64,000 nucleotides of DNA from Fredinandcohnia humi. GTDB lineage: Bacteria > Bacillota > Bacilli > Bacillales > Bacillaceae_L. The notes beneath the pieces were generated by a model that made no database searches, was not told the DNA's origin, and saw nothing but the letters and a program-made list of their open reading frames with translations. Within the stretch, counting starts at the first letter, position 1, and each line of letters starts with the position of its first letter. The translations under genes were made by a program, and so were the position numbers. Shown piece by piece: positions 33,226-40,740 of this stretch. The DNA is taken from the NCBI RefSeq assembly GCF_001439915.1, contig NZ_LMBW01000008.1, positions 128,850 through 192,849 on the forward strand, in the 5' to 3' direction.

Positions 33226-33260
33226 GGATATGGGGACAAGGCACCCCCGTCCCACTATCG
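33226..33260. repeat. REP-like palindrome GGGAC...GTCCC
   Basis: GGGAC (33233-33237) and GTCCC (33249-33253) enclose an 11-base G/C-rich centre, with a GATTTGGGAT flank. It touches the stop codon of the membrane gene at 33255 on one side and the truncated alkylation-repair tail on the other. Same type as 19735-19755 and 34846-34909. Confidence 0.6.
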
Positions 33261-33827
33261 TCTAGAAAAAATTTTATTGAGTCCTTTAAAAGCAGAGATA
33301 CTTACTTTCTTCCAAATCCAACTATACAAGAATGAAAATGCAAATATCCCTAAAAGAACCATACTATTAAAATGAGATGTTATCGACGGTCCCAGTATTG
33401 GAAATTTTAAAACATATAATAAAAAGCCTATACCTAGAGTCAAACATATAGCTGCAAAAAGAATAATCAATAGGCTTTTCTTTAAATACTTAAGACCGAT
33501 GCCTAGGCTGAGTCCTAATAATCCTGTAGTAAAAATAAACACCAATAGCTCACTTGGTTGGAGCATTGCTAATAGAAATATAGTTACGAAATATGTCATC
33601 ACACCTATTCTGAGTGACATTAGGCTCGCAAGCACAAGAGGACCCGTGGTCATCATGCTGAGAATATAACCAATACCAGTAAAAATCCCTGCAGACTGGA
33701 AAATAACGGCAATTGAACCTAACAAGGCACCAACGGCTATCCTCATAGTCTTAGAATAATTTTCAATAGATGGGACTAGCTCATCTCCACAAACACTGTA
33801 TGTAACTTTTTTGAAAAATGACCTCAT
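33255..33827 (-). CDS. Hypothetical multi-pass membrane protein
   Basis: The product has 190 residues with about five hydrophobic segments (AVGALLGSIAVIFQSAGIF, ILSMMTTGPLVLASLMSL, YFVTIFLLAMLQ, LLIILFAAICLTLGIGFLL, FNSMVLLGIFAFSFLYSW) and a basic C-terminus. GGGGGGAG is spaced for ATG 33827; a start five codons earlier overlaps it. Divergent from the PQQ-dehydrogenase-like gene. Its TAG stop abuts the REP-like palindrome. No family recognised. Confidence 0.6.
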   Translation of the reverse strand: MRSFFKKVTYSVCGDELVPSIENYSKTMRIAVGALLGSIAVIFQSAGIFTGIGYILSMMTTGPLVLASLMSLRIGVMTYFVTIFLLAMLQPSELLVFIFTTGLLGLSLGIGLKYLKKSLLIILFAAICLTLGIGFLLYVLKFPILGPSITSHFNSMVLLGIFAFSFLYSWIWKKVSISAFKGLNKIFSRR

Positions 33828-33980
33828 CTGGACTCCCCCCATAATAGGTAAATGCAGCGAGAATGGAATTTATGCTTGTTATTTTACTAATGCATTGAAG
33901 ATTCCACTTCCCTTATAGGTACTATTAGAACCGTTCTACTCATATTCTGATATAAAAAGCAATGAGAAGGGGTGAATTGT

Positions 33981-35429
33981 ATGTTGAGACAAGTTAAGGT
34001 TGGTTTACGTCCCATTTTAAATCGGGTCAATTTACCCACTGTTTTGAAAACAGCTATACTTCCGGGGGACTCCATTGAAAGATTATTTATTGCAACTCAG
34101 GTCGGTGAAATCTTTTACATAGGAAATTCAGATATTCGGGTTTTTTTAGATATTCGCACACGAATTCTAAAACTTGGCGGTCCTGGTGGTTATGATGAGA
34201 GGGGATTGGTAGGACTAGCGTTTCATCCCAAATTTCATGAAAGCGGCTTGTTTTATCTACATTACTCAGTAGCTGGTTCACAAGGTCCAGTTGCTCCGTC
34301 CGAATCTTTTAAACCTAACCCGTGTGATCCAAAAACATTAAATTTAAAGTGGACAAATAGAGAGACTCGATTTGATCATATCGATACAGTTGAAGAATGG
34401 ATTGTACAAACGAATGGTCAGCCTCAGAAAAGGCGGACATTACTAAATGTAAGAAGGCCCTTTTTTAATCATAATGGTGTGAACAGCTTAAATTTTTCTC
34501 CTGAAACTGGAAAACTTGTTTTAACCACTGGAGATGGCGGTTTAGGCTATGATCCGTTTAATTTAAGCCAGGACGAGATGGAAATCGCGGGTAAAATCAT
34601 TGAGATTGATATAGGGCTACATACACCAATCAATAATCCACCTGTAGTCACACGTTTTAATGAACTACCTGTACCTATTCAGGAAACACTTACGGTCATC
34701 GCCAAAGGGGTGCGCAACATACCAGGGATTTCCTTTCAAAGATATTATAATCAGTACATTAAATATGTAGGAAATGTCGGACAGGATATGGCAGAGTCGA
34801 TTTTTTCATTTGTTCAATATAAACCAATACCGGTTACACAGCTTGTTGGTCACAGGGACAGGTACATCGTCCCAAATGGTACAAGGGAACTGTCCACAAG
34901 TCTCACCAACCAAGAAGGGTTTATTAATTTTGGTTGGCGCGGGTGGGAAGGTGCTTTTCCTACTTCGACTATCAATCGCTGTGCTGAAAGTCAGAGTTTA
35001 GATGAAAAAGTGATGGCTTATTACAATGAGGCTATTCAAACCTCGGTGAAGCGGATTCCACCTTTAACTAGTTATTACCATGAGGATCCCCGCCCTGAAA
35101 AATTAGCGGGAACTGCACTTACGGGCGTTCATCCATATATGGGAAAAGGAATCCCCGCTTTAACAGGAAGTGTTGTATTTACCGACGCTGCTCGGAAAGA
35201 GGAGTCTCTATCTCCGGTTAGAGGAGCTTTAGCTTATACAAGGTTAAGACCCGATTGTAAACTAAGTGATTTTAGTGTGATTGAAACCGATTATAATTTT
35301 GGGGATCAATCAGCTTATTATATGAGTCTGGGAACGAATCTTGACCAGACAAGATTATACTTAGGCGTGTATGGCTCTATGAATGTGACCGATTTAAACC
35401 AGGGAACTATATTTGAAATTGTTCCATGA
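33981..35429 (+). CDS. PQQ-dependent sugar dehydrogenase-like beta-propeller protein
   Basis: The product has 482 residues without a signal peptide. The soluble glucose dehydrogenase fold is indicated by ERGLVGLAFHPKFHESGLFYLHY (about 73-95), NHNGVNSLNFSPETGKLVLTTGDGG (about 163-187), KGVRNIPGISFQ and GFINFGWRGWEG (about 312-323). GWRGWEG is the signature before the substrate loop. The usual members oxidise sugars or are hedgehog-interacting-protein-like. Residues 289-310 are coded by a 64-bp repeat inserted without breaking the frame. AAGGGGTGA precedes ATG 33981. Confidence 0.75.
   Translation: MLRQVKVGLRPILNRVNLPTVLKTAILPGDSIERLFIATQVGEIFYIGNSDIRVFLDIRTRILKLGGPGGYDERGLVGLAFHPKFHESGLFYLHYSVAGSQGPVAPSESFKPNPCDPKTLNLKWTNRETRFDHIDTVEEWIVQTNGQPQKRRTLLNVRRPFFNHNGVNSLNFSPETGKLVLTTGDGGLGYDPFNLSQDEMEIAGKIIEIDIGLHTPINNPPVVTRFNELPVPIQETLTVIAKGVRNIPGISFQRYYNQYIKYVGNVGQDMAESIFSFVQYKPIPVTQLVGHRDRYIVPNGTRELSTSLTNQEGFINFGWRGWEGAFPTSTINRCAESQSLDEKVMAYYNEAIQTSVKRIPPLTSYYHEDPRPEKLAGTALTGVHPYMGKGIPALTGSVVFTDAARKEESLSPVRGALAYTRLRPDCKLSDFSVIETDYNFGDQSAYYMSLGTNLDQTRLYLGVYGSMNVTDLNQGTIFEIVP
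34846..34909. repeat. 64-bp REP-like element inside a coding sequence
   Basis: Bounded by TTGGT (34846-34850) and ACCAA (34905-34909). It contains GGGAC/GTCCC (34855-34873) and an outer GGACAG/CTGTCC pair. The segment GGGACAGGT...GTCCCAAAT matches the copy at 19736-19760. It codes VGHRDRYIVPNG and TRELSTSLTN, residues absent from what I expect between TQL and NQEGFINFGWRGWEG, so it looks like an in-frame insertion. Confidence 0.6.
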
Positions 35430-35461
35430 TTCACATAAAAATAACAAAGGGGGAAATGATC

Positions 35462-35760
35462 ATGGAAAAACTAAATAGTGAAGCCATCCAAAATAAACTC
35501 ACAGAAAACCCAAACTGGAAGCTGATTGATGGAAAGTGGATTGAGCGGAAGTATCGATTTAAGGAATATTTAAATGGTATCGAATTTGTTAAACAAGTTG
35601 CCCACGTGTCGGAACAAATGAAACATCATCCCTTTATCTCCATCGATTATAGCTTATCTCTGTAAAAATTACCTCTTGGCATGCAAGGGGTTTAACAGAT
35701 TTAGATTTTACATTAGCAAATAAATACGATGAGTTATATGTAAAAATTAAAAATAAGTAG
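35462..35760 (+). pseudogene. 4a-hydroxytetrahydrobiopterin dehydratase, one-base deletion
   Basis: ATG 35462 (after AAAGGGGGA) codes a normal PCD start including WIERKYRFKEYLNGIEFVKQ, the active-site KHHPFISIDY, then a premature stop at 35663. In the neighbouring frame the rest is present: [20 protein letters not shown] to TAG 35758. Adding one A in TATAGCTT (35649-35656) restores [12 protein letters not shown] exactly. PCD dehydrates carbinolamine pterin after aromatic amino-acid hydroxylation. The break leaves the C-terminal half untranslated. It may also be a sequencing error. Confidence 0.8.
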
Positions 35761-35825
35761 ATGGTTTTGAGTCGTTCCCTTTGTGTAGGACAATTTGTAA
35801 GGCTAGAGGGATTAAAAAATATTAG

Positions 35826-35856
35826 AAATAGCAGGGGTTTATACCTTGCTATTTTT
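35826..35856 (+). terminator. Intrinsic terminator behind the PCD pseudogene
   Basis: The stem AATAGCA-GG and CC-TTGCTATT is followed by TTTTT on the plus strand. Confidence 0.8.
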
Positions 35857-35864
35857 GCTATTAA

Positions 35865-36137
35865 TTGTAATTTTTCGGATTGTGGATTATGAAGTTTGCA
35901 AACCATTTCCGAATTCTCCTTATCGATTTCGTGTAGGTGTGTGAATTCATAGGCGGAGAATTTCCTGCTAATGTATATAGGGGATGCTTTAGATGCGGAT
36001 ATAAGCGGAGATTTTCCGATTAACGGTCCTAAATAAGACAAAATCAAAAGATTTGGGTAAAATAAACGGAAATCCCCCCCTTATTATTAAGGAAATATGG
36101 CTAATTCCCAATTTGGCCGGAAATTCTCCGGTTAAAA
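35865..36137. repeat. Degenerate repeat region with GGAAATTCTCCG cores
   Basis: In this gene-free stretch the motif GCGGAGAATTTCC and its complement recur: about 35958, 36005 (GCGGAGATTTTCCG), 36067 (CGGAAATCCCC) and 36117 (CCGGAAATTCTCCGG). They are spaced by roughly 45-65 bases in mixed orientation. It looks like a decayed intergenic repeat rather than a gene. The remaining part of the 35761-36222 gap shows nothing else I can name. Confidence 0.4.
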
Positions 36138-36222
36138 AATTCTTTATTAATGTGACCGAAACCTTTTATTTGATTGAAATATGTATCAAAGGAGTAACCT
36201 ACTCCCTTTTAGATGGCATTTG

Positions 36223-36404
36223 TCAGCCACCTTCGATACAAGTTGCAGTGGAACTACCTACTACACTATTTAATTCAGTTAATCTGTAACTAATTCTTTT
36301 AAAGTTTTATTTGTAATTGTAACATTGTATTTTTGAAAAACCTGAACTGTATCTTCCCACACTTCGGTTATAGATTTTGAAGTCATATTTGATTGAATTA
36401 CCAT
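36223..36404 (-). pseudogene. Small ScdA_N/DUF542-like protein with a frameshift
   Basis: ATG 36404, with GGAGG seven bases upstream, codes MVIQSNMTSKSITEVWEDTV then QVFQKYNVTITNKTLKELVTD and a stop at 36279. In an adjacent frame the sequence goes on LTELNSVVGSSTATCIEGG to TGA 36223. The whole, with one base added near 36280, would be about 60 residues. The pattern (VFQKYNV..TNKTLKELV) resembles the N-terminal domain of ScdA-type iron centre repair proteins, without its cysteines. The C-terminal CIEGG looks deliberate. Confidence 0.55.
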
Positions 36405-36460
36405 AAGATAACCTCCTTTTATCTCATATTACCATCTTCAAAAAAGAAAATATAAAAAAG

Positions 36461-36919
36461 TCAATTAATCTTGGCATTTTTATCGTTATCTTCAAATACA
36501 GATTCTAGTACGGCAAATACTAATGCAATCAAAATCTCCGTTCCCAAAGAAAGTGTTATACTTTTCATAAACTCATCCACTACAAAAAGAACTAGAAACT
36601 TCGACATGCCTTCAAAACTGATTTGAATTAAAAACACCTTTACTTTTCCTGTAATGTTTCGGACTGACAATTTGAAAATTGCATTGAAGAACAATTCTAC
36701 AATGACACCTAGTATAAAGAAACTGATGACAAAAATAACCAATGACCAGATTGATGTATATTGAACTCCAAGCAGTTTAAAAACCCCTACCATTCCAAAG
36801 AAGTAAAACCCAAATAGAAAGCCGACCACCACTATAATGAGAAGTGCTATTCCGACAACTGTTCCCATTTTATCTTTTATAGTCATATCACGAAATGAAT
36901 CATTTCTATGTTCTGGCAT
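36461..36919 (-). CDS. YrvL family membrane protein
   Basis: The product has 152 residues with about four hydrophobic segments (VGIALLIIVVVGFLFGFYFF, SIWSLVIFVISFFILGVIVELF, ISFEGMSKFLVLFVVDEFM, ILIALVFAVLES). The GVQYTSIWSL and EGMSKFLVLFVVDEFM stretches match my memory of YrvL, described in B. subtilis as a negative regulator acting on the SigO/RsoA system. No sigO or rsoA gene is seen here. ATG 36919 with GAAGGTGA upstream. Confidence 0.7.
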   Translation of the reverse strand: MPEHRNDSFRDMTIKDKMGTVVGIALLIIVVVGFLFGFYFFGMVGVFKLLGVQYTSIWSLVIFVISFFILGVIVELFFNAIFKLSVRNITGKVKVFLIQISFEGMSKFLVLFVVDEFMKSITLSLGTEILIALVFAVLESVFEDNDKNAKIN

Positions 36920-37020
36920 TAGTCGTTTTCACCTTCTTCCGGTATTCTAGTAATATTAGATCTATATACTAAAATTCTAACATAATATTCCAAACGTAAT
37001 ATTAATATTTTGTAAAGAGA

Positions 37021-37049
37021 AAAGACGACCAATTAACTAGTCGTCTTTT
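37021..37049. terminator. Intrinsic terminator
   Basis: The stem AAAGACGAC and GTCGTCTTT is followed by a T. It lies between the yrvL-like and alkylation-repair genes and is the second terminator behind 37150. Confidence 0.8.
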
Positions 37050-37103
37050 GAAATTCCCGTGTGTTTAAGTTTTTTATCGTTAGTTCCATAACTTCAGCAA
37101 AAA

Positions 37104-37134
37104 GGGGCGTTAATCTTCTTTAGATCAACACCCC
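37104..37134 (-). terminator. Intrinsic terminator of the alkylation repair gene
   Basis: The stem GGGGCGTTAATC and GATCAACACCCC continues TTTTT on the minus strand. Member of the recurring terminator family. Confidence 0.85.
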
Positions 37135-37149
37135 AATGAAAAGCTATTT

Positions 37150-37857
37150 TTAACATCTTACATATTTTCGTTTGAATCCAAGCTTCCCTCTATCCAATTC
37201 TTTTTGAATACTTTCGTAAGAATTGAGGAGACTGCTTTTTTTCTTTTCCCGTTTGACTTCAACAATACCAACTTCCGTTGCAGTCTCAACTGCTTTTTCA
37301 TGAAGCGGTACATATGAAATTCCAACTGTGTAAAGAAAATTATTCATAGCGGATTTTGTTCGTTCTGGTGAATCATGGATCGTATTCTTCACAAGATCAA
37401 GCATACTGGAAATCTTGCTTTCGGAAAATTCATGGTCTTTGCGATTTCCTAAAAGCCAGCAGTAGCAACTCCATCCCGCCGACATTCTTAGCTCATCACC
37501 ACTTGCAATCCATTTATCAGCAATGTCTTGTGCAATGTCCGATTCGGATAAAGTTACTGCGACCACATAGTCGGAAAGCATATAAAAATACGCCCCGTCT
37601 ATCCAACGATCAAAATCCGACTCCGTCATGGCTTTTGGATCCGCAATAATGCCTGCAAAGTACATGGCATCGTAGTTACCCGTGGCATAAAGCTCTTCCG
37701 CTAAAGGCTGATTTATTTTTATTTTCTTGGCAATTGGTTTCATCGCACCTGTAGCCACACCAAAAAATGGTTCGTGTGCACCATTGGACATGTACATTTT
37801 TTTCATTCGTTCCTTACCCAGGGCTTCAAGCTCTTGCATAACTGTTTCAAAATCCAT
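37150..37857 (-). CDS. DNA alkylation repair protein (AlkD-like HEAT-repeat glycosylase)
   Basis: The product has 235 residues, all helical. MDFETVMQELEALG at the start, PFFGVATGAMKPIAKKI, ADPKAMTESDFDRWI, MSAGWSCYCWLLGNRKD and the helical pairs that follow are typical of the AlkC/AlkD-like HEAT-repeat family, which removes alkylated bases from DNA. ATG 37857. The last codons and terminator have a truncated second copy at 33184, evidence of an old duplication. Confidence 0.82.
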   Translation of the reverse strand: MDFETVMQELEALGKERMKKMYMSNGAHEPFFGVATGAMKPIAKKIKINQPLAEELYATGNYDAMYFAGIIADPKAMTESDFDRWIDGAYFYMLSDYVVAVTLSESDIAQDIADKWIASGDELRMSAGWSCYCWLLGNRKDHEFSESKISSMLDLVKNTIHDSPERTKSAMNNFLYTVGISYVPLHEKAVETATEVGIVEVKREKKKSSLLNSYESIQKELDRGKLGFKRKYVRC

Positions 37858-38096
37858 AACTTTGTACTTCCTTCCTAAATGTTATTACCCTATTAGTTTA
37901 ACCAACTAGTACATATATAAAGTTCAATACTTCTCAATTCTACCATTACTCTTATTTTCTTCTTCATTCAATATCTTAAAGTATTTTTGACGCCATCTAA
38001 ATAAACTAATACAATTTAAACATATTAAAAAGTAGTTTTCCCACAAACCAACAAATGCTTATTACATTTTTTACGTTGGAGAATTTACTGAAATGC

Positions 38097-38127
38097 AAAA
38101 AATGCTTGAATAGCCCAAGCATTTTTT
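38097..38127 (-). terminator. Terminator of the pst operon
   Basis: The stem AAAAATGCTTG and CAAGCATTTTT ends the transcript after the small gene at 38138. Confidence 0.9.
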
Positions 38128-38137
38128 CCATTCCATA

Positions 38138-38293
38138 CTATTCATTTTCTGTTTCCTGGTTTTCCAAGACAAGTGCAGTGTTATTATTATTTATGAGAGA
38201 ATCGACGTCAAAGGAATTGTTATCGTCTTCTCCTCTTAGTATTTGGTTAATTTTTATATTAGCTGATTCAGCTTCAGATTTCCTGTCCTTCAT
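38138..38293 (-). CDS. 51-residue acidic protein in the pst operon
   Basis: ATG 38293 follows GGAGGAAC and codes MKDRKSEAESANIKINQILR then GEDDNNSFDVDSLINNNN and TALVLENQETENE. It is acidic and Asn-rich and looks largely unstructured. It starts 27 bases after phoU and precedes the operon terminator, so it is co-transcribed with phosphate transport genes. Function unknown; no homologue recognised. Confidence 0.7.
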   Translation of the reverse strand: MKDRKSEAESANIKINQILRGEDDNNSFDVDSLINNNNTALVLENQETENE

Positions 38294-38320
38294 TGTAGTT
38301 CCTCCATTCTGTTCTTAAAA

Positions 38321-38980
38321 TTATTGGTTTAAATCATATCTTTTCCCTTTTATTAAATATAGGATACTTTCTGAAATGTTAGTGGAGTGGTCCGCCACCC
38401 TTTCTACATTTCTGCAAATGAAAGACAATTGGGAAATTTGTGAAATAGATTCAGGCTTTTGGGTCATTAGCTCTAATAATTCCTTAATCAGTCTTCCATA
38501 TGCTTCATCTACTTCGTCATCGACCTTTGCAACATTTTTTGCGAGTTCTACATCTTCCTCGTTATACGCCCTAAGAGAATCAGCGACCATTTTATTGGCT
38601 ACCTCTGCCATTCGTGGTATATCTTCGATTGGTTTAATCAATTTTTCAGTTCCAATTCGGATAACTGATTTAGCAATATTCACTGCTAAATCCCCAACTC
38701 TTTCAAGGTCCGAGGAAATTTTAATCGCAACAACGACTCTTCTAAGATCAATAGCTACTGGTGCTTGCTGTGCAATTAACAAAATAGCTTTATCATTGAT
38801 TTCTTCTTCCAATAAATTTAGCCGAGTGTCATTTTCAATAATTTTTAATGCTTTGTCAATGTCCTGATTCTTTAAGGCCTCAATGGATTGACCGACTGCT
38901 TCTTGTGCTTGACTGCCTAATTGTATGATCATTTCTTTTAGCTCGTTAAGCTCTGCTTGAAATGTCGCTCGTATCATCAT
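38321..38980 (-). CDS. phoU: Phosphate signalling protein PhoU
   Basis: The product has 219 residues, all-helical, in two similar three-helix bundles. Conserved stretches are FQAELNELKEMIIQLG, DLRRVVVAIKISSDLERVGDLAVNIAK and the second copy QLSFICRNVERVADHSTNISESILYL. E/DxxxD metal sites are visible in both halves (ERVGD, ERVAD). It links the Pst transporter to the PhoR kinase and restrains phosphate uptake. GGGGGTGA fixes ATG 38980. Last but one gene of pstSCAB-phoU. Confidence 0.95.
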   Translation of the reverse strand: MMIRATFQAELNELKEMIIQLGSQAQEAVGQSIEALKNQDIDKALKIIENDTRLNLLEEEINDKAILLIAQQAPVAIDLRRVVVAIKISSDLERVGDLAVNIAKSVIRIGTEKLIKPIEDIPRMAEVANKMVADSLRAYNEEDVELAKNVAKVDDEVDEAYGRLIKELLELMTQKPESISQISQLSFICRNVERVADHSTNISESILYLIKGKRYDLNQ

Positions 38981-38998
38981 CGCAATCACCCCCTATTT

Positions 38999-39829
38999 TT
39001 AGCCAAATCGGCCAGTGATATAATCCTCTGTTTCCTTTTTATCAGGGTTTGAAAACATTTTGCTTGTATCTGTATACTCAATCACTTCTCCACTTAAGAA
39101 AAATGCTGTTTTTTCTGAGATTCTCGCAGCTTGTTGCATATTATGAGTCACAATGATGATGCTGTAATTCTTTTTCAGTTCTTGTATCAAATCCTCTACT
39201 TTTAAAGTAGAGATAGGATCAAGCGCTGAGGTTGGTTCGTCCATTAATATGACATCAGGTTCAATCGCCAAACATCTCGCAATACATAGACGCTGTTGTT
39301 GACCCCCAGACATTCCATAAGCATTTTCTTTCAAACGATCTTTAACCTCATCCCAAATTGCAGCTCCGCGCAGGCTTTTTTCTACAATTTCATCCAACAC
39401 TTTCTTATTACGTATCCCATGAATTCGGGGACCATATGCAATATTTTCATAAATCGATTTTGGAAAAGGATTCGGTTTCTGAAACACCATGCCCACATTC
39501 GTTCTTAATGCCTCAACTGGATAGGATTTGTTAAAAATATTTTTTCCTCGGTATAGAATTTCACCAGAAGTACGAACAATGGGTATTAATTCAACCATTC
39601 TGTTTAGTGTTTTAATGTACGTAGATTTCCCACACCCTGAGGGACCAATAATCGCCGTAACTTCATTTTCTGCAATTTGGAGGTTAATTTCCTTCAAGGC
39701 CTGATTTTCTCCATACCATAAGTTTAAATTTTTCGTATCATAAACAATCTTCTTATTAATACTCGTCGACTCAGATTTCTTATTGATTCCTTGTACAAAC
39801 TTCTGTTTATTTTCAGTTTCAACTGGCAT
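38999..39829 (-). CDS. pstB: Phosphate ABC transporter ATP-binding protein
   Basis: The product has 276 residues. Walker A is GPSGCGKST (about 57-65), the ABC signature [13 protein letters not shown], Walker [13 protein letters not shown], and the switch His in [14 protein letters not shown]. The N-terminal extension of about 30 residues is longer than usual. It drives phosphate import through PstC and PstA. ATG 39829 follows GGAGG. Lies between pstA and phoU with short spacers. Confidence 0.97.
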   Translation of the reverse strand: MPVETENKQKFVQGINKKSESTSINKKIVYDTKNLNLWYGENQALKEINLQIAENEVTAIIGPSGCGKSTYIKTLNRMVELIPIVRTSGEILYRGKNIFNKSYPVEALRTNVGMVFQKPNPFPKSIYENIAYGPRIHGIRNKKVLDEIVEKSLRGAAIWDEVKDRLKENAYGMSGGQQQRLCIARCLAIEPDVILMDEPTSALDPISTLKVEDLIQELKKNYSIIIVTHNMQQAARISEKTAFFLSGEVIEYTDTSKMFSNPDKKETEDYITGRFG

Positions 39830-39853
39830 TTGATTTTTCCTCCAGTAGGTAGG

Positions 39854-40738
39854 TTAATACCTTTTTTGAAATTTATTTCGGATGACCACTGCAATAGAGT
39901 TCATTATCAAGAGTATAAGAAGTAGGATTACAATTGTTGCAGCTGCTAAATTTGCATATTCCGCCACTAAAGCTGAGTCTAACGTCCAATAGTAAATCTG
40001 CATTGGTAAAACGGTGAATTTGTCAAAAATAGAATTAGGAAATGGAATTAACAGCGCCGGGATTCCAATTACAACTAGGGGAGCAGTTTCACCGACTGCG
40101 CGAGACAAAGCTAAAATAACACCGGTTAGGATTCCCGGTATTGCAGCAGGAAGTACAACCTTCTTTATGGTTTGCCATTTCGTTGCCCCCATTCCATAAG
40201 ACGCTTCACGTAAAAATTGGGGAACTGCCCGGAGTGCTTCTTGGCTCGCCACCACTACGATAGGAAGTACCAGTAGTGACATCGTAAGACCACCAGCAAG
40301 TACAATATTGCCAAGACCCATTGTTCTTACAAAGACAGTCATCCCAAGAATACCGAAAACAATAGAAGGAACACCCGCTAAATTTGAAATATTTGTTTGA
40401 ATAAAGGATTGCAATCGTCCTTTTGTCGCGTACTCTTCTAAGTAAATCGCTGTACCAATTCCAAGGAACATGGTTACTGGGGCAACGACAACCATCAACC
40501 ACACGGTTCCTAATATAGCACCCATGATCCCCGCTCTTTCTGGAGCTGTGGATAATTTATTGGTTAGAAAATCAATATTAATATAGCCAAGCCCATCGGA
40601 TAATACCTGGTAAAACAACGTAATTAAAACAACTAGTCCTATTAATGTGGATAAAAGGAACATGACTTTCGTAATTCGATTCGTTAATAATCGAGCACCC
40701 ATCATTTTCTGTACTTGGTTTGCATCTACATATTTCAC
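39854..40738 (-). CDS. pstA: Phosphate ABC transporter permease PstA
   Basis: The product has 294 residues and six membrane segments. The conserved coupling EAA loop is ALRAVPQFLREASYGMGATKWQTIKKVVLPAAIPGILTG (about 168-206). The start reads KYVDANQVQKMMG. It forms the membrane channel with PstC. GTG 40738 follows GGGAGG, two bases after the pstC stop. Confidence 0.95.
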   Translation of the reverse strand: MKYVDANQVQKMMGARLLTNRITKVMFLLSTLIGLVVLITLFYQVLSDGLGYINIDFLTNKLSTAPERAGIMGAILGTVWLMVVVAPVTMFLGIGTAIYLEEYATKGRLQSFIQTNISNLAGVPSIVFGILGMTVFVRTMGLGNIVLAGGLTMSLLVLPIVVVASQEALRAVPQFLREASYGMGATKWQTIKKVVLPAAIPGILTGVILALSRAVGETAPLVVIGIPALLIPFPNSIFDKFTVLPMQIYYWTLDSALVAEYANLAAATIVILLLILLIMNSIAVVIRNKFQKRY

Positions 40739-40740
40739 GA

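Noticed and set aside
33055-33375. Plus-strand frame of about 100 codons
   Set aside because: It is antisense to the membrane gene and the terminator and lacks protein-like composition.
36053-36289. Plus-strand frame of 78 codons
   Set aside because: It runs opposite to the broken ScdA_N-like gene and through the repeat region, and has no ribosome site.
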